Assembly (NCBI RefSeq): GCF_026625885.1
Contig: NZ_CP113068.1
Location: forward strand, 248,001 to 312,000
Direction of reading: 5' to 3'
Origin: Roseateles sp. SL47
GTDB taxonomy: Bacteria > Pseudomonadota > Gammaproteobacteria > Burkholderiales > Burkholderiaceae_C
Length of the DNA stretch: 64,000 nt
Made by a program: the position numbers and the translations under genes. Positions 8,550 through 16,911 of the stretch are shown here, one piece after another (the first letter of the stretch is position 1; the number at the start of each line of letters is the position of its first letter). Under the pieces are notes generated by a model, which saw only the letters and a program-made list of their open reading frames with translations, was not told where the DNA came from and searched no databases.

Positions 8550-9515
8550 TTACAGCGGCGTTTGCAGCGGCTGCCCGTTCTGCCAGCGCTCCACATTCAG
8601 CAGGAACAGGTCCACCGTGGCCTGAATCGATTCTGGCGACCAGCCCGCAATGTGCGGCGTGAGGATCACGTTCGGGAAGCCCAGCAGTGCCTCAGGCGGA
8701 TGCGGCTCCGATTCATACACATCCAGCGCGGCGCCGGCCAGTTGCCCGGCTGCCAGCGCTGCCGCCAGGGCCGCCGTGTCCACCAGGCTGCCTCGGGCAA
8801 TGTTCACCAGATGCCCCTGTGGGCCCAGCGCTTGCAGCACCTCGGCATTGATGATGTGCCGGGTGCCCGGGCCGCCGGGCGCCGCCACCACCAGAAAATC
8901 CGCCCACTCGGCAAGGCCGAACACGGAATCGACATACAGGCAGCCCTGCGCATCGTGGCGCTGGCGGCGGTTGTGATAGGCCACTTCCATGTCAAAGGCC
9001 AGGGCCCGACGTGCGATGCGCATGCCAATGGTGCCCATGCCCAAAATGCCCAGGCGGCGTCCGTTCACGCTGGGGCGCAGCGGTAGATCGTCACGCCAGA
9101 GACCAGCCCGCAGCGCCTTCTCCTGTTGCGGCAGTGCCCGCACGCTGGCCAGCAGCAAGGCCATGGCATGGTCGGCCACGCAGGCGTCATTCGTCCCGGC
9201 GCCGTTGGCCAGCACAATGCCGCGGGCCTTGGCAGCGGCCACGTCGATGTTTTCGTAACCAGCCCCCAGCGCAGCGGCAAAACCCAGCTTGGGCATGGCC
9301 GCGATTTCGTCGGCCCGCAGGCCCACCGCACCAATGGTCAGCACCAGTTCGATGCTGTTGCCTTGCTCGGCCACCGCCCGGGCGCGCAAGTCGCCGGTCG
9401 GAGCGTAGATCACGTCAAAGCGCTGGCGCAGCTGCGCCTGATGCTGCTCAGCCATGGGCATCAACAGCAGCAGGCGAGGAAGGGCGTTGGTGGCGCGCGG
9501 ACGGGTGTCGTTCAC
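8550..9515 (-). CDS. D-isomer specific 2-hydroxyacid dehydrogenase
   Basis: A 321-residue NAD(P)H-dependent 2-hydroxyacid dehydrogenase, interconverting a 2-keto acid (glyoxylate or hydroxypyruvate type) and its D-hydroxy acid. The Rossmann motif LGILGMGTIGMRIARRA lies near residue 150. The catalytic triad is visible as the Arg in NIARGSLVD, the Glu in DVYESEPHPP and the His in LTPHIAGWSPES. The frame is open upstream for 44 codons; a GTG at 9515 (VNDTRPRATN) is preferred because it gives the family length and has GGGGA upstream. The family fits a GhrA/GyaR- or HprA-type enzyme, but the substrate is not decided by sequence. Confidence 0.85.
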   Translation of the reverse strand: MNDTRPRATNALPRLLLLMPMAEQHQAQLRQRFDVIYAPTGDLRARAVAEQGNSIELVLTIGAVGLRADEIAAMPKLGFAAALGAGYENIDVAAAKARGIVLANGAGTNDACVADHAMALLLASVRALPQQEKALRAGLWRDDLPLRPSVNGRRLGILGMGTIGMRIARRALAFDMEVAYHNRRQRHDAQGCLYVDSVFGLAEWADFLVVAAPGGPGTRHIINAEVLQALGPQGHLVNIARGSLVDTAALAAALAAGQLAGAALDVYESEPHPPEALLGFPNVILTPHIAGWSPESIQATVDLFLLNVERWQNGQPLQTPL

Positions 9516-9686
9516 AGGAGTCCCCAGGATGATCACATCGCTGGGGATGATAGGACGCTGGCCCAGAAAGACGGCCGGCGAAGGGGCGGGCAGCGCACCG
9601 CGTGCAATCTGCCTGCCCCAGACCCAGAGCGCATTCAGGGTGCGCATTCAGGATGTGCCTTAGGGGCTCGCGTTCAGGGCTCGCGT

Positions 9687-11678
9687 TCAGGGCGCCTGGG
9701 TACGGGGCCGTCCGTCCGGGCCACACAACGGAAGTTCTCGCTCCGCCGCCGACACCGGTTGACCCGGTCGCGCCACGCGGCAGTCGGCCTGCCCGCTCCT
9801 TCTTCCACCGGCCGCAACACCGGTCTGTGCGGCGGACGGATCCAGTTGCCGACGCAGTTCCATGACTCGTCGCTGTTCCGCTTGCAACTGCTCCTGCAGC
9901 TTCTGCCGCTGCTGCTGCAGCGCAGAGACATCGGCACGACTTTGCGACTCCTGGGCTTCGATCATGGCGCGGTAGCGACGGTCCGCTTCCAGTTCCAACG
10001 CCATCTGGCGCGCCTGCGCCTGCGCCAGCTTGAGCTCACGCTGCGCCGCTTCGGTCTGGGCCTTCAGTTCCAGACGGCGGATTTCGTCGGCAGCCAGCGC
10101 GGCCGACTGCCCGGCCAGGTCTTCATAGATTCGCAAGGCCTGGGCACTGTCGGTGGCCTGCACCACACGCCAGATGTCTTGGCCCTGGGAGAGCAGGACG
10201 AAATAGCGGGCCGTGTCCGCATGGAACAACAGGTTGGCATTGAAGCCGCCGTTGTCGGTGCGGCGCATGGTCGTCAACTGGCCCACCGACTGGAGCCGTT
10301 GCACCTCCTCCATCAGCGGGGAGCGAAGCGGACGGATGGGGGTGTCCGAAGGACTGGCCCCGACAGTGGCCCCGGCACTGGCCCCGGCACTGGTCGCCGC
10401 CGCAGGGGCGGCAGGCTGGCCCGAAGCACTTGCACTGCTGGCGGTGTGAGTCGCGCTCAGCGATTGGGAGGCACCGCTGCCGGTGCTTGACGCAGTTGCC
10501 CCCGTGGAAGCACTGGAGACGGAGGCGCGGATGGCGCTAGCGGCGGACGCGTTGGTGGCGTTGGTGGCGTTGGTGGCGTTGGTAGCGTTGGACGCGATCG
10601 TGGCGTTGGACGCGATCGTGGCCGAAGAGCCCTGACGCGCCGCCATCGGTACACCCCCAGGTGCCACTGCGCCGGTCGATGTGGGCCGAGCAGTAGAGAC
10701 CGGCGCCGACGTGTTCTCTGCCCGGGTGGCGGTCGTCGAGGCTAGGTTGACGGTCGGATTGGCCGAAGAGACAGATGCCGCCGTTGCCGTTGCCGTCGGC
10801 GCAGGTGCAGGGGCAGGTGCGGCCCCTACACCAGAAGGCCTCGCAGCAACGGCCATCCCGGGAAAGGAGGACGTAGCAGCCACAGTGGCAACTTGGGCCG
10901 CTTGTGCGGATTGTGCGGGTGGAGTCGATTGAGCGGATTGAGTCGACGGAGCGGACGGGTTCCGTTGCGCCACGTGAGTCACCTGAGCCACTTGCGTCAC
11001 CTGAGCCCGCTGCGTGCCCAGTGCTCCTGGACTCCCTGGACTCCCAGGCGTTCCCTGATCCACCCCGGCTCCAACCAAGGCTGACGCCACGCCGCTGGAG
11101 CCGCTGGATGTTGCCGAGCCAGTTGCTGCAGCAGCGCCCGGCGATGCCGCCGCCCCCACTGCTGGAGGCGGGGTCCCACCCCCTGCTCCACCCCCAGCCC
11201 CAGCAGGGGCCATCGCCGACAAGCGCTCCCCCATCAAGGCAGGCCGCCCAGCTTCGCCCTGCCCGGCCAGGCGTCGGAAGTTCTCGAACCCGATCAGCGC
11301 CACACGCTCGTTGTCCGCTTTCACCACCCGCCGGACCTCACCACGCAGCGTGGTCACAACGATGTAATGCACATTGGTCTTGGCATGCAGCAGCAGCTCG
11401 ATGGTGCCCTGATCCATCTTGATCTTGCGCAGCGACACCAAGGCCCGCTGGGCCTGCAGCACCTGCAGCTCGATCACGTTGTTCGCCTCCTGCGGGGTCG
11501 CGGTGGCCGGCACCTGTGCAGGGGGCTGAGCACCCGCATGGGCGTGCCACAAGGCCAGCAGCAGCAGAGGCATCACCCCCACCATCGCGCCGATCCATGG
11601 GCGCTGCAGACGGCGGACTCGCGCCCCCAGCCAGGCGCGCCACCAAGCCCCCAACACCATATGCATGGAACGCCGCAT
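9687..11678 (-). CDS. DUF2968-like protein with duplicated module and long low-complexity linker
   Basis: About 663 residues from the ATG at 11678; several nearby ATG codons (11666, 11660) are equally possible and no ribosome site decides. A membrane or signal segment (WIGAMVGVMPLLLLALWHAHAGA) precedes the mature part. Residues about 67-142 and 456-530 are two copies of one module (LLLHAKTNVHYIVV...RRVVKAD...FRRLAGQ versus LLFHADTARYFVLL...WRVVQAT...YEDLAGQ). The second copy, with the helix after it, resembles the DUF2968 family of Burkholderiales. About 310 Ala/Ser/Thr/Pro-rich residues with NAT repeats separate the copies. A charged coiled coil (about 530-615) follows. Probably exported or membrane-anchored; function unknown. 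Confidence 0.7.
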   Translation of the reverse strand: MRRSMHMVLGAWWRAWLGARVRRLQRPWIGAMVGVMPLLLLALWHAHAGAQPPAQVPATATPQEANNVIELQVLQAQRALVSLRKIKMDQGTIELLLHAKTNVHYIVVTTLRGEVRRVVKADNERVALIGFENFRRLAGQGEAGRPALMGERLSAMAPAGAGGGAGGGTPPPAVGAAASPGAAAATGSATSSGSSGVASALVGAGVDQGTPGSPGSPGALGTQRAQVTQVAQVTHVAQRNPSAPSTQSAQSTPPAQSAQAAQVATVAATSSFPGMAVAARPSGVGAAPAPAPAPTATATAASVSSANPTVNLASTTATRAENTSAPVSTARPTSTGAVAPGGVPMAARQGSSATIASNATIASNATNATNATNATNASAASAIRASVSSASTGATASSTGSGASQSLSATHTASSASASGQPAAPAAATSAGASAGATVGASPSDTPIRPLRSPLMEEVQRLQSVGQLTTMRRTDNGGFNANLLFHADTARYFVLLSQGQDIWRVVQATDSAQALRIYEDLAGQSAALAADEIRRLELKAQTEAAQRELKLAQAQARQMALELEADRRYRAMIEAQESQSRADVSALQQQRQKLQEQLQAEQRRVMELRRQLDPSAAQTGVAAGGRRSGQADCRVARPGQPVSAAERELPLCGPDGRPRTQAP
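10540..10625 (-). repeat. 9-bp repeat inside coding linker
   Basis: GTTGGTGGC-type units (on the plus strand) repeat about every 9 bases within the linker of the DUF2968-like gene. On the coding strand they give runs of Asn-Ala-Thr. In-frame 9-bp changes would lengthen or shorten the linker without breaking the frame. Confidence 0.7.
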
Positions 11679-12121
11679 CGGTGAACGAAACACGCTCCGC
11701 ACACCGTTGGACGGACCGACGCGGTGGATGCTGCACAACCGATTCCACCATCCGGCGTTCACCGGGCTGGGTTCAGAAACAGCCCTGCCGTGGACAACGA
11801 GGGGCGCGGCAGAAGGTCGCAGTGCAAGGCGCTGAGTCATGGAAGAAGGGTCCGGGCTTTCAGGGACTCGCATTGTTGGAAGCCTCCGCCAGGACTCGGA
11901 CTCGAATTGATCAACATCCCGCCAGAACCACCAACACTCGTCATTCATCAACCCCTCATACAGGTCGTCCACCTACAAACTTTCATGAGGCGCCTGCACC
12001 ATTGGGTGGGTGCTCTGACCCTGTGGAGGGTCAGGACAAGACAGGTTTCTGAAGGGCACTTGAGGCATGCTGCGCACCTGACTGTCGCCCCTCGACAGAC
12101 GTCTCCCGAGAAAGACATGCC
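11679..12121. other. 443-bp divergent intergenic region
   Basis: Lies between the divergent DUF2968-like gene and the ABC permease. The minus-strand frame of the DUF2968-like gene stays open to 11972, so its real start could be further right. The only structured element I see is the perfect stem-loop at 12015-12034. Promoters for both genes should lie here, but I do not find clear -35/-10 pairs. Confidence 0.5.
12015..12034. promoter_or_regulatory. perfect 8-bp stem-loop upstream of ABC permease
   Basis: CTGACCCT and AGGGTCAG pair exactly around a 4-base loop (GTGG). It is about 88 bases before the permease start. No U-run follows, so it is not a standard terminator. It could be an operator palindrome or a leader-RNA hairpin of the transporter operon. 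Confidence 0.4.
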
Positions 12122-13849
12122 ATGAACCGCCGCGAATTTTTCCCGCGGCAGGTGGTCGACGCGGGCGCGAACCGCTGGGACTGGGCCCTGCTGCCCCTGG
12201 TCCTCGCTGCACTGGTGCTGCTGGCCTATGGCGCCACGCAGATGGCCCGTCCGTTCGAGCTCGGCGACCCACTGCCCCTGTCGCTGGATCCGTCCCGCCT
12301 GCCGTATTACCTGTTGCGCACCAACCTGCGCATGTTGGCCGCCATGCTGCTGGCCTTGCTGTTCAGCGCGGCCTTTGCCGTGCTGGCGGCCAAGGTGCGC
12401 GCGGCGGAGAAGTTGCTGGTGCCGATGCTGGACATCCTGCAGTCGATTCCCATCCTGGGTTTCCTGTCGATCACGGTCACCGGCTTCATTGCCCTGTTCC
12501 CCGGCAATCTGCTGGGTGTGGAATGCGCGGCCATCTTCGCGATCTTCACCTCGCAGGCCTGGAACATGGCGTTCAGCCTGTACCAGTCGCTGCGCACGGT
12601 GCCGACGGAATTGCAGGAGGCTGCGCAGGTGTTCCAGCTTTCGGGCTGGCAGCGTTTCTGGCGGCTGGAGCTGCCCTACGCCATGCCGGCGCTGCTGTGG
12701 AACATGATGATGTCGATGTCCGGCGGCTGGTTCTTTGTGGTGGCGTCGGAGGCCATCTCGGTCTCCAACCAGAGCATCAAACTACCGGGCGTGGGCTCGT
12801 ACATCGCACTGGCCATCGAGTCGCAGAACCTTCCAGCCATCGGCTGGGCGATTCTCTGCATGTTTGTGGGCATCCTGCTGTATGACCAGTTGGTGTTCCG
12901 TCCTCTTGTGGCCTGGGCCGACAAGTTCCGATTCGAGGACAGTGGCAGCGAGGCCGCACCGGAGTCGTGGATGCTGAACTGGCTGCGTCGCACGCAGATG
13001 ACCCGCCGCCTCGGCAGTTGGTTTGTGGACCGGCTGGAAAGCAGCCTGGTCTGGTTCAGCCGCTCCCATGACGGCACCTCCATCCGCGCGCGCCAGCGCC
13101 AGTCAAGCCCGACGTCCCAGCGCCTGTGGGACGCCGTACTGGCCGCCGCCGTGATGCTGGCGCTCTGGCGCCTGGTGGATTTCGTGCACAGCGAGGTGGG
13201 CTGGGCCGAAGCCGGCCACGTGTTTGTGCTGGGCTGCATCACGATGCTGCGAGTGTTGCTGCTGATTGCACTGGCGGCCCTGGTGTGGGTGCCGGTGGGC
13301 ATCTGGATCGGCCTGAACCCACGATGGAGTGGCCGGCTTCAGGCCGTGGCCCAGTTCCTCGCGGCCTTCCCGGCCAATCTGCTGTTCCCGGTGGCGGTGA
13401 TGGCCATCGTGCACTGGAAGCTCAATGCGGATCTGTGGCTGTCCCCGTTGATGATCTTCGGCACACAGTGGTATTTGCTGTTCAACGTGATTGCGGGCGC
13501 TTCCACCATCCCCGCCGAGCTGCGCCATGCCGCCGGCAACCTGGGCCTGACTGGCTGGCTGAAGTGGCGTCGCTACCTGCTGCCCGCCGTCTTCCCCAGC
13601 TTCGTGACCGGCGCCATCACCGCCAGCGGCGGCTCATGGAATGCCAGCATCGTGGCTGAATACGTGAGCTGGGGGGACACCACCGTCCAGGCCCATGGCC
13701 TCGGCGCCTACATCGCGCAGATGACGGCGCAGGGCGACTTCCCGCGGATTGCGCTGGGCATCGGCGTGATGTGCATCTTCGTCATGGGCCTCAATCATTT
13801 TGTCTGGCGCCGCCTCTATCGGCTGGCCGAAGACCGCATGCATTTCTGA
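12122..13849 (+). CDS. ABC transporter permease, two fused permease domains (nitrate/sulfonate type)
   Basis: A 575-residue inner-membrane protein made of two tandem BPD-type permease domains. Each carries an EAA loop: ELQEAAQVFQLSGWQRFWRL near residue 160 and ELRHAAGNLGLTGWLKWRRY near residue 465. About six membrane spans per half are visible. A single gene thus supplies both permease subunits of an importer of the nitrate/sulfonate/taurine class. The ATPase follows after 20 bases. No periplasmic binding protein is encoded within 8 kb on either side, so the substrate is open. The ATG at 12122 follows the end of a long leader containing a stem-loop. Confidence 0.9.
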   Translation: MNRREFFPRQVVDAGANRWDWALLPLVLAALVLLAYGATQMARPFELGDPLPLSLDPSRLPYYLLRTNLRMLAAMLLALLFSAAFAVLAAKVRAAEKLLVPMLDILQSIPILGFLSITVTGFIALFPGNLLGVECAAIFAIFTSQAWNMAFSLYQSLRTVPTELQEAAQVFQLSGWQRFWRLELPYAMPALLWNMMMSMSGGWFFVVASEAISVSNQSIKLPGVGSYIALAIESQNLPAIGWAILCMFVGILLYDQLVFRPLVAWADKFRFEDSGSEAAPESWMLNWLRRTQMTRRLGSWFVDRLESSLVWFSRSHDGTSIRARQRQSSPTSQRLWDAVLAAAVMLALWRLVDFVHSEVGWAEAGHVFVLGCITMLRVLLLIALAALVWVPVGIWIGLNPRWSGRLQAVAQFLAAFPANLLFPVAVMAIVHWKLNADLWLSPLMIFGTQWYLLFNVIAGASTIPAELRHAAGNLGLTGWLKWRRYLLPAVFPSFVTGAITASGGSWNASIVAEYVSWGDTTVQAHGLGAYIAQMTAQGDFPRIALGIGVMCIFVMGLNHFVWRRLYRLAEDRMHF

Positions 13850-13869
13850 ATCGGATCGAAGGAGTTTTC

Positions 13870-15183
13870 ATGTCCGCCACCATCCTCGAACTGACCGGCG
13901 TCGGCAAGACCTTCCGTTCCGCTGACGGGCACCTGCGGCCGGTGCTGGAAGACGTTGACTTCCACCTGCGCGACGGCGAAATCGTGGCCCTGCTGGGGCA
14001 GTCCGGCTCCGGCAAGAGCACACTGCTACGCATCATGGCCGGGCTGGTGAAGGCCGACCACGGCCAGGTGCGTTATCGCGGCCAGCCGCTGTTTGGTCCG
14101 GCCCGTGGCATCAGCATGGTGTTCCAGTCGTTTGCACTGTTCCCCTGGCTGACCGTCCAGCAGAACGTGGAACTGGGGCTCGAAGCCCGCGGCATGCCCA
14201 AGGCGGATCGGGAGAAGCGCGCCGAGGCCGCCATCGCGCTGATCGGCCTGGCCGGCTTTGAAGGGGCGCTGCCCCGTGAGCTGTCCGGCGGCATGCGCCA
14301 GCGGGTGGGCATTGCCCGCGCCCTGGTCACCGAACCGGATGTGCTGCTGATGGATGAGGCCTTCTCGGCCCTGGACGTGCTCACCGGCGAACGCCTGCGG
14401 GAAGACATCCTGGAGCTGTGGCAGGGCGGCGGCATGCCGACGAAGGCGATGCTGGTGGTCTCCCACAACATCGAAGAAGCGGTGCTGATGGCCGACCGTG
14501 TGCTGATCTTCGCCAGTGACCCGGGCCGCATCCGTTGCCAGCTGTCGGTGCAGTTGCCCCGGCCGCGGGATCCGGACAGCGCCGACGTGCGTGCGCTGAT
14601 CGACGAGGTCTATGCGCTGATGACCGCCGGCCGCCCTGGCCGCGCTCACGGCACGGTGGAGGCCGGTGTGGCTGCGGCACCGCCGCTGGTGGAGCGGCTG
14701 CCGACCGCCGACGTGGCCCGCATGGACGGCCTGCTGGAACTCCTGGCCGAACCGCCCTTCGATGGCCGGGCCGACCTGCCCCAGCTCAGCGAAGAATCCG
14801 GCCTGCCGGATGCGCAACTGCTGCCGGTGGCCCACGCGCTGGCCCTGCTGGGCCTGGCCCAGCTCGACAGCGGTGACCTGCAGCTCACGCCCTTGGGCCG
14901 TCGTTATGTGGATGGCCCCCATGAACTGCGCCGCGACCTGTTTGGCCAGCAGCTGATGCTGCAGGTGCCGCTGATTGCGCACATCCGCCACAGCCTGGAG
15001 CAGGAGCCGACCGGCCAGTTGATGGATACCCCGGTGCGGCGGCTGCTGAGCGAGCACTTGGACGATGCGGAAGCCGATGCGGTGATGAAGACCGCCGTGA
15101 CTTGGGCGCGGCACGGGGAAGTCTTCGAGTACGACTACAACACCGGCAAGCTGAGCCTGCCGGCGGGTGATACCGAAGCGTGA
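13870..15183 (+). CDS. ABC transporter ATP-binding protein with C-terminal AAA-associated domain
   Basis: A 437-residue ATPase of the nitrate/sulfonate/bicarbonate importer class. Walker A GQSGSGKST is at residues about 44-52, the signature LSGGMRQRVGIARAL near 138, and Walker B VLLMDEAFS near 158. After about residue 270 a second domain (LPTADVARMDGLLELLAEPPFDGRADLPQL...) matches the AAA-associated C-terminal domain found in this class and probably has a regulatory role. The start at 13870 has AAGGAG 7 bases upstream; the upstream part of the open frame overlaps the permease gene. It pairs with the double permease before it. Confidence 0.92.
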   Translation: MSATILELTGVGKTFRSADGHLRPVLEDVDFHLRDGEIVALLGQSGSGKSTLLRIMAGLVKADHGQVRYRGQPLFGPARGISMVFQSFALFPWLTVQQNVELGLEARGMPKADREKRAEAAIALIGLAGFEGALPRELSGGMRQRVGIARALVTEPDVLLMDEAFSALDVLTGERLREDILELWQGGGMPTKAMLVVSHNIEEAVLMADRVLIFASDPGRIRCQLSVQLPRPRDPDSADVRALIDEVYALMTAGRPGRAHGTVEAGVAAAPPLVERLPTADVARMDGLLELLAEPPFDGRADLPQLSEESGLPDAQLLPVAHALALLGLAQLDSGDLQLTPLGRRYVDGPHELRRDLFGQQLMLQVPLIAHIRHSLEQEPTGQLMDTPVRRLLSEHLDDAEADAVMKTAVTWARHGEVFEYDYNTGKLSLPAGDTEA

Positions 15184-15220
15184 GCCTGGAGGAGGAACCT
15201 CCCCCGGCAGCGCTGACGGT

Positions 15221-15619
15221 TCAGGCGTCCACGTAGGCCGCCGCGATCATGGCCCCGGCATTGACCGGGGCTTCTTCTTCACGCGGGCAATAAACGATGT
15301 CGCCGATCTGGATCTTGCTGCCGGTCAGCACGCAGACCCCGGTCCGCTTGGCCGGGGCCATGTCCCAGATCTGATAGCCGTAGTGGCAGACCCCGGGGTC
15401 GGACCACGAAATCGCCGCCGTACGCGGCGTGGGCCGATCCAGCACATGGATGGTGGCCGGGGGACGCACCGGCGCGGCATCATGGACCGCACGGCGCACA
15501 GGCGCCCGGCTCGGCGGCCGCCATGAGGATGCCCGATGGTCGTCAGCACCACGCGCGCCCAACCATGCGATGGTGCGCAACCAGCCCTCCTGGGCCATTT
15601 CTTTGTGCTCGCTGTGCAT
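15221..15619 (-). CDS. DUF3331 domain protein
   Basis: A 132-residue protein resembling the DUF3331 family of Burkholderiales. Family-like features are SWSDPGVCHYGYQIW, the two-cysteine TGVCVLTGSKIQIGDIVY block and the C-terminal NAGAMI. Function is unknown; the cysteines and the GDIVY turn suggest a small beta-rich, possibly metal-binding fold (inference). The first third is basic and probably disordered. It is convergent with the ABC ATPase and divergent from the TetR gene. A GC hairpin with a pyrimidine tail that could terminate the ATPase transcript lies inside its 3' end. Confidence 0.75.
   Translation of the reverse strand: MHSEHKEMAQEGWLRTIAWLGARGADDHRASSWRPPSRAPVRRAVHDAAPVRPPATIHVLDRPTPRTAAISWSDPGVCHYGYQIWDMAPAKRTGVCVLTGSKIQIGDIVYCPREEEAPVNAGAMIAAAYVDA
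15252..15280 (+). terminator. Rho-independent-like terminator for the ABC operon, inside DUF3331 coding end
   Basis: GCCCCGG and CCGGGGC pair exactly around a 6-base loop and are followed by TTCTTCTTC on the plus strand. The hairpin begins about 70 bases after the ATPase stop and lies within the 3' coding part of the convergent DUF3331 gene. The T content of the tail is moderate, so strength is uncertain. Confidence 0.5.
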
Positions 15620-15731
15620 GCCTGCAACACCTTTCCACGACTGTCAGCCCGAAAACATCCCTTCAGGCGTCGTTGTCAGAGACTTCTGAAATAATTCAAC
15701 GAGTGATGAATATAGCAAAGAACGGGGCGTC

Positions 15732-16466
15732 ATGAGCCAGGACCCTCCTCGCATCAAGCCTTCTTCCGGATCCGCCGTGGAGCACTCCTCGGAACATGCG
15801 CCGGAACCTTCCGACAACGCCTGCCCACGATCCGGCCCGCGGGCGCGGCGCAGCCGCGGGCGCCCCTCCAGCGAAGCCGCCCAGGGCGCGGATGCCTTGT
15901 TGCGCACGGCGCGCGGCATCTTTGCCCGGCGCGGTTACGAAGCCACCAGCGTGCGGGACATCGCCCGGCAGGCCGGCGTGGACGCAGCCCTGATCGCCCA
16001 TCACTTCGGCTCCAAGGAGGCGTTGTGGATCGCCGTGGTGGACCAGATCGCCGCACGGATCCATCCGCTGCTGGAGGTCGCCACCGAGTTGCGCAGCCGC
16101 GCGGACCTCTCGCCCCGCAAGCGCGTGGAGCAGGCGATGGTGCACTTCATGGACAAAGTGTTCGAGGACCCGGACATCGGCATGTTCTTCTCCACCGCCG
16201 CCACCGAAGAAGGGGCGCGGCTGGATGTGCTGGTGGACCGTATGGTCAAGCCTTTCCATCAGGTTTTCCTCCCCCTGATGGAAGACGCGATGGCGGCCGG
16301 CGACTTCCAGGGCTGCGACCCTGGGCTGATGTTCTCGATGCTGACCCAGGGCATCAGCAAGACGGTGGCCTATGCGCATGTGCTGCGCGCAGTCTCTCCG
16401 CTGACTCACGACCCGGAGACCTTCAAGCGGGAGCTGTTGAAGGTGGTGTTGACGCTGCTGGCCTGA
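15732..16466 (+). CDS. TetR/AcrR family transcriptional regulator
   Basis: A 244-residue repressor-type regulator. After a Pro/Ser/Arg-rich N-terminal tail of about 45 residues comes the TetR DNA-binding domain (residues about 55-105): LLRTARGIFARRGYEATSVRDIARQAGVD with HHFGSKEALW as recognition helix and helix 4. The ligand-binding part (residues about 110-244) contains a TetR C-terminal segment of the CerR/YttP-like kind (VEQAMVHFMDKVF, GMFFSTAATEEG). It is divergent from the DUF3331 gene with a 112-bp gap, and self-regulation from that gap is likely. Ligand and targets are unknown. Confidence 0.9.
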   Translation: MSQDPPRIKPSSGSAVEHSSEHAPEPSDNACPRSGPRARRSRGRPSSEAAQGADALLRTARGIFARRGYEATSVRDIARQAGVDAALIAHHFGSKEALWIAVVDQIAARIHPLLEVATELRSRADLSPRKRVEQAMVHFMDKVFEDPDIGMFFSTAATEEGARLDVLVDRMVKPFHQVFLPLMEDAMAAGDFQGCDPGLMFSMLTQGISKTVAYAHVLRAVSPLTHDPETFKRELLKVVLTLLA

Positions 16467-16911
16467 TTTCCGTGCTTCCGACGGCGATGGGGACAACTTT
16501 CAGCCGCTTCGACGCCTGTTCACGAGTTCTGTGGACAAGCCTGTTGGAAGCACGGGCAGGGATGCTGCAAGTGCTTGTCAGCATTGGAAGAAGCCTGCAG
16601 TGCCTCACTTTGAGGCAGTGGGGGCAACAAGCCCGACGAGGGCCCTGCCGCGTGCGGATGGCGACTCACACCCGCGTTTTCCACCCGCGCGGCGATTGAC
16701 AGCCATCGCCTGGGGACAACTTTTCCAGCCCGTCGCTTTCGGCGCCGGACTGTTCACCCGTTCTGTGGACAAGTCTGTTGGAAGGGCGGGCAGCAGTTTC
16801 ACAACCTGTTGATTCCAAAGGGAATCCATTGCAGCGCCTCATTTTTAAGCAGTGTCCACAGCCGGGGCGCCGGCGGACCGACGGCGGGGGACAACTCCCC
16901 CGCCAACAGGC
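16467..16911. other. intergenic region with a diverged 140-150 bp duplication and DnaA-box-like motifs
   Basis: Two related copies lie at about 16486-16625 and 16711-16862. Each begins TGGGGACAACTTT, then has TGTTCAC, TTCTGTGGACAAG, CTGTTGGAAG and a GCCTCA...GCAGTG ending. TGTGGACAA occurs at 16530-16538 and 16764-16772; its reverse complement differs from the DnaA box TTATCCACA by one base. TGTCCACAG at 16853-16861 is a third, partial match. No dnaA, dnaN, gyrB or rpmH is nearby. No gene is visible in the region. Confidence 0.6.
16883..16904 (-). terminator. GC-rich stem-loop after the FAH-family gene
   Basis: GGCGGGGGA and TCCCCCGCC pair perfectly (9 bp) around the loop CAAC, 7 bases downstream of the stop of the minus-strand FAH-family gene. 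No U-run follows on that strand, so it is a probable 3'-end stem-loop rather than a classical intrinsic terminator. Confidence 0.5.

Noticed and set aside
12015..12121. Riboswitch in the ABC permease leader
   Set aside because: Only one simple hairpin is seen; no known riboswitch core could be recognised.
13870..15183. Assignment of the ABC system to nitrate, taurine or sulfonate specifically
   Set aside because: No binding protein and no linked assimilation genes; the class is shared by many substrates.
16486..16862. Chromosomal replication origin
   Set aside because: DnaA-like motifs occur, but there is no dnaA, dnaN, gyrB, rpmH or parAB nearby and no AT-rich unwinding element.
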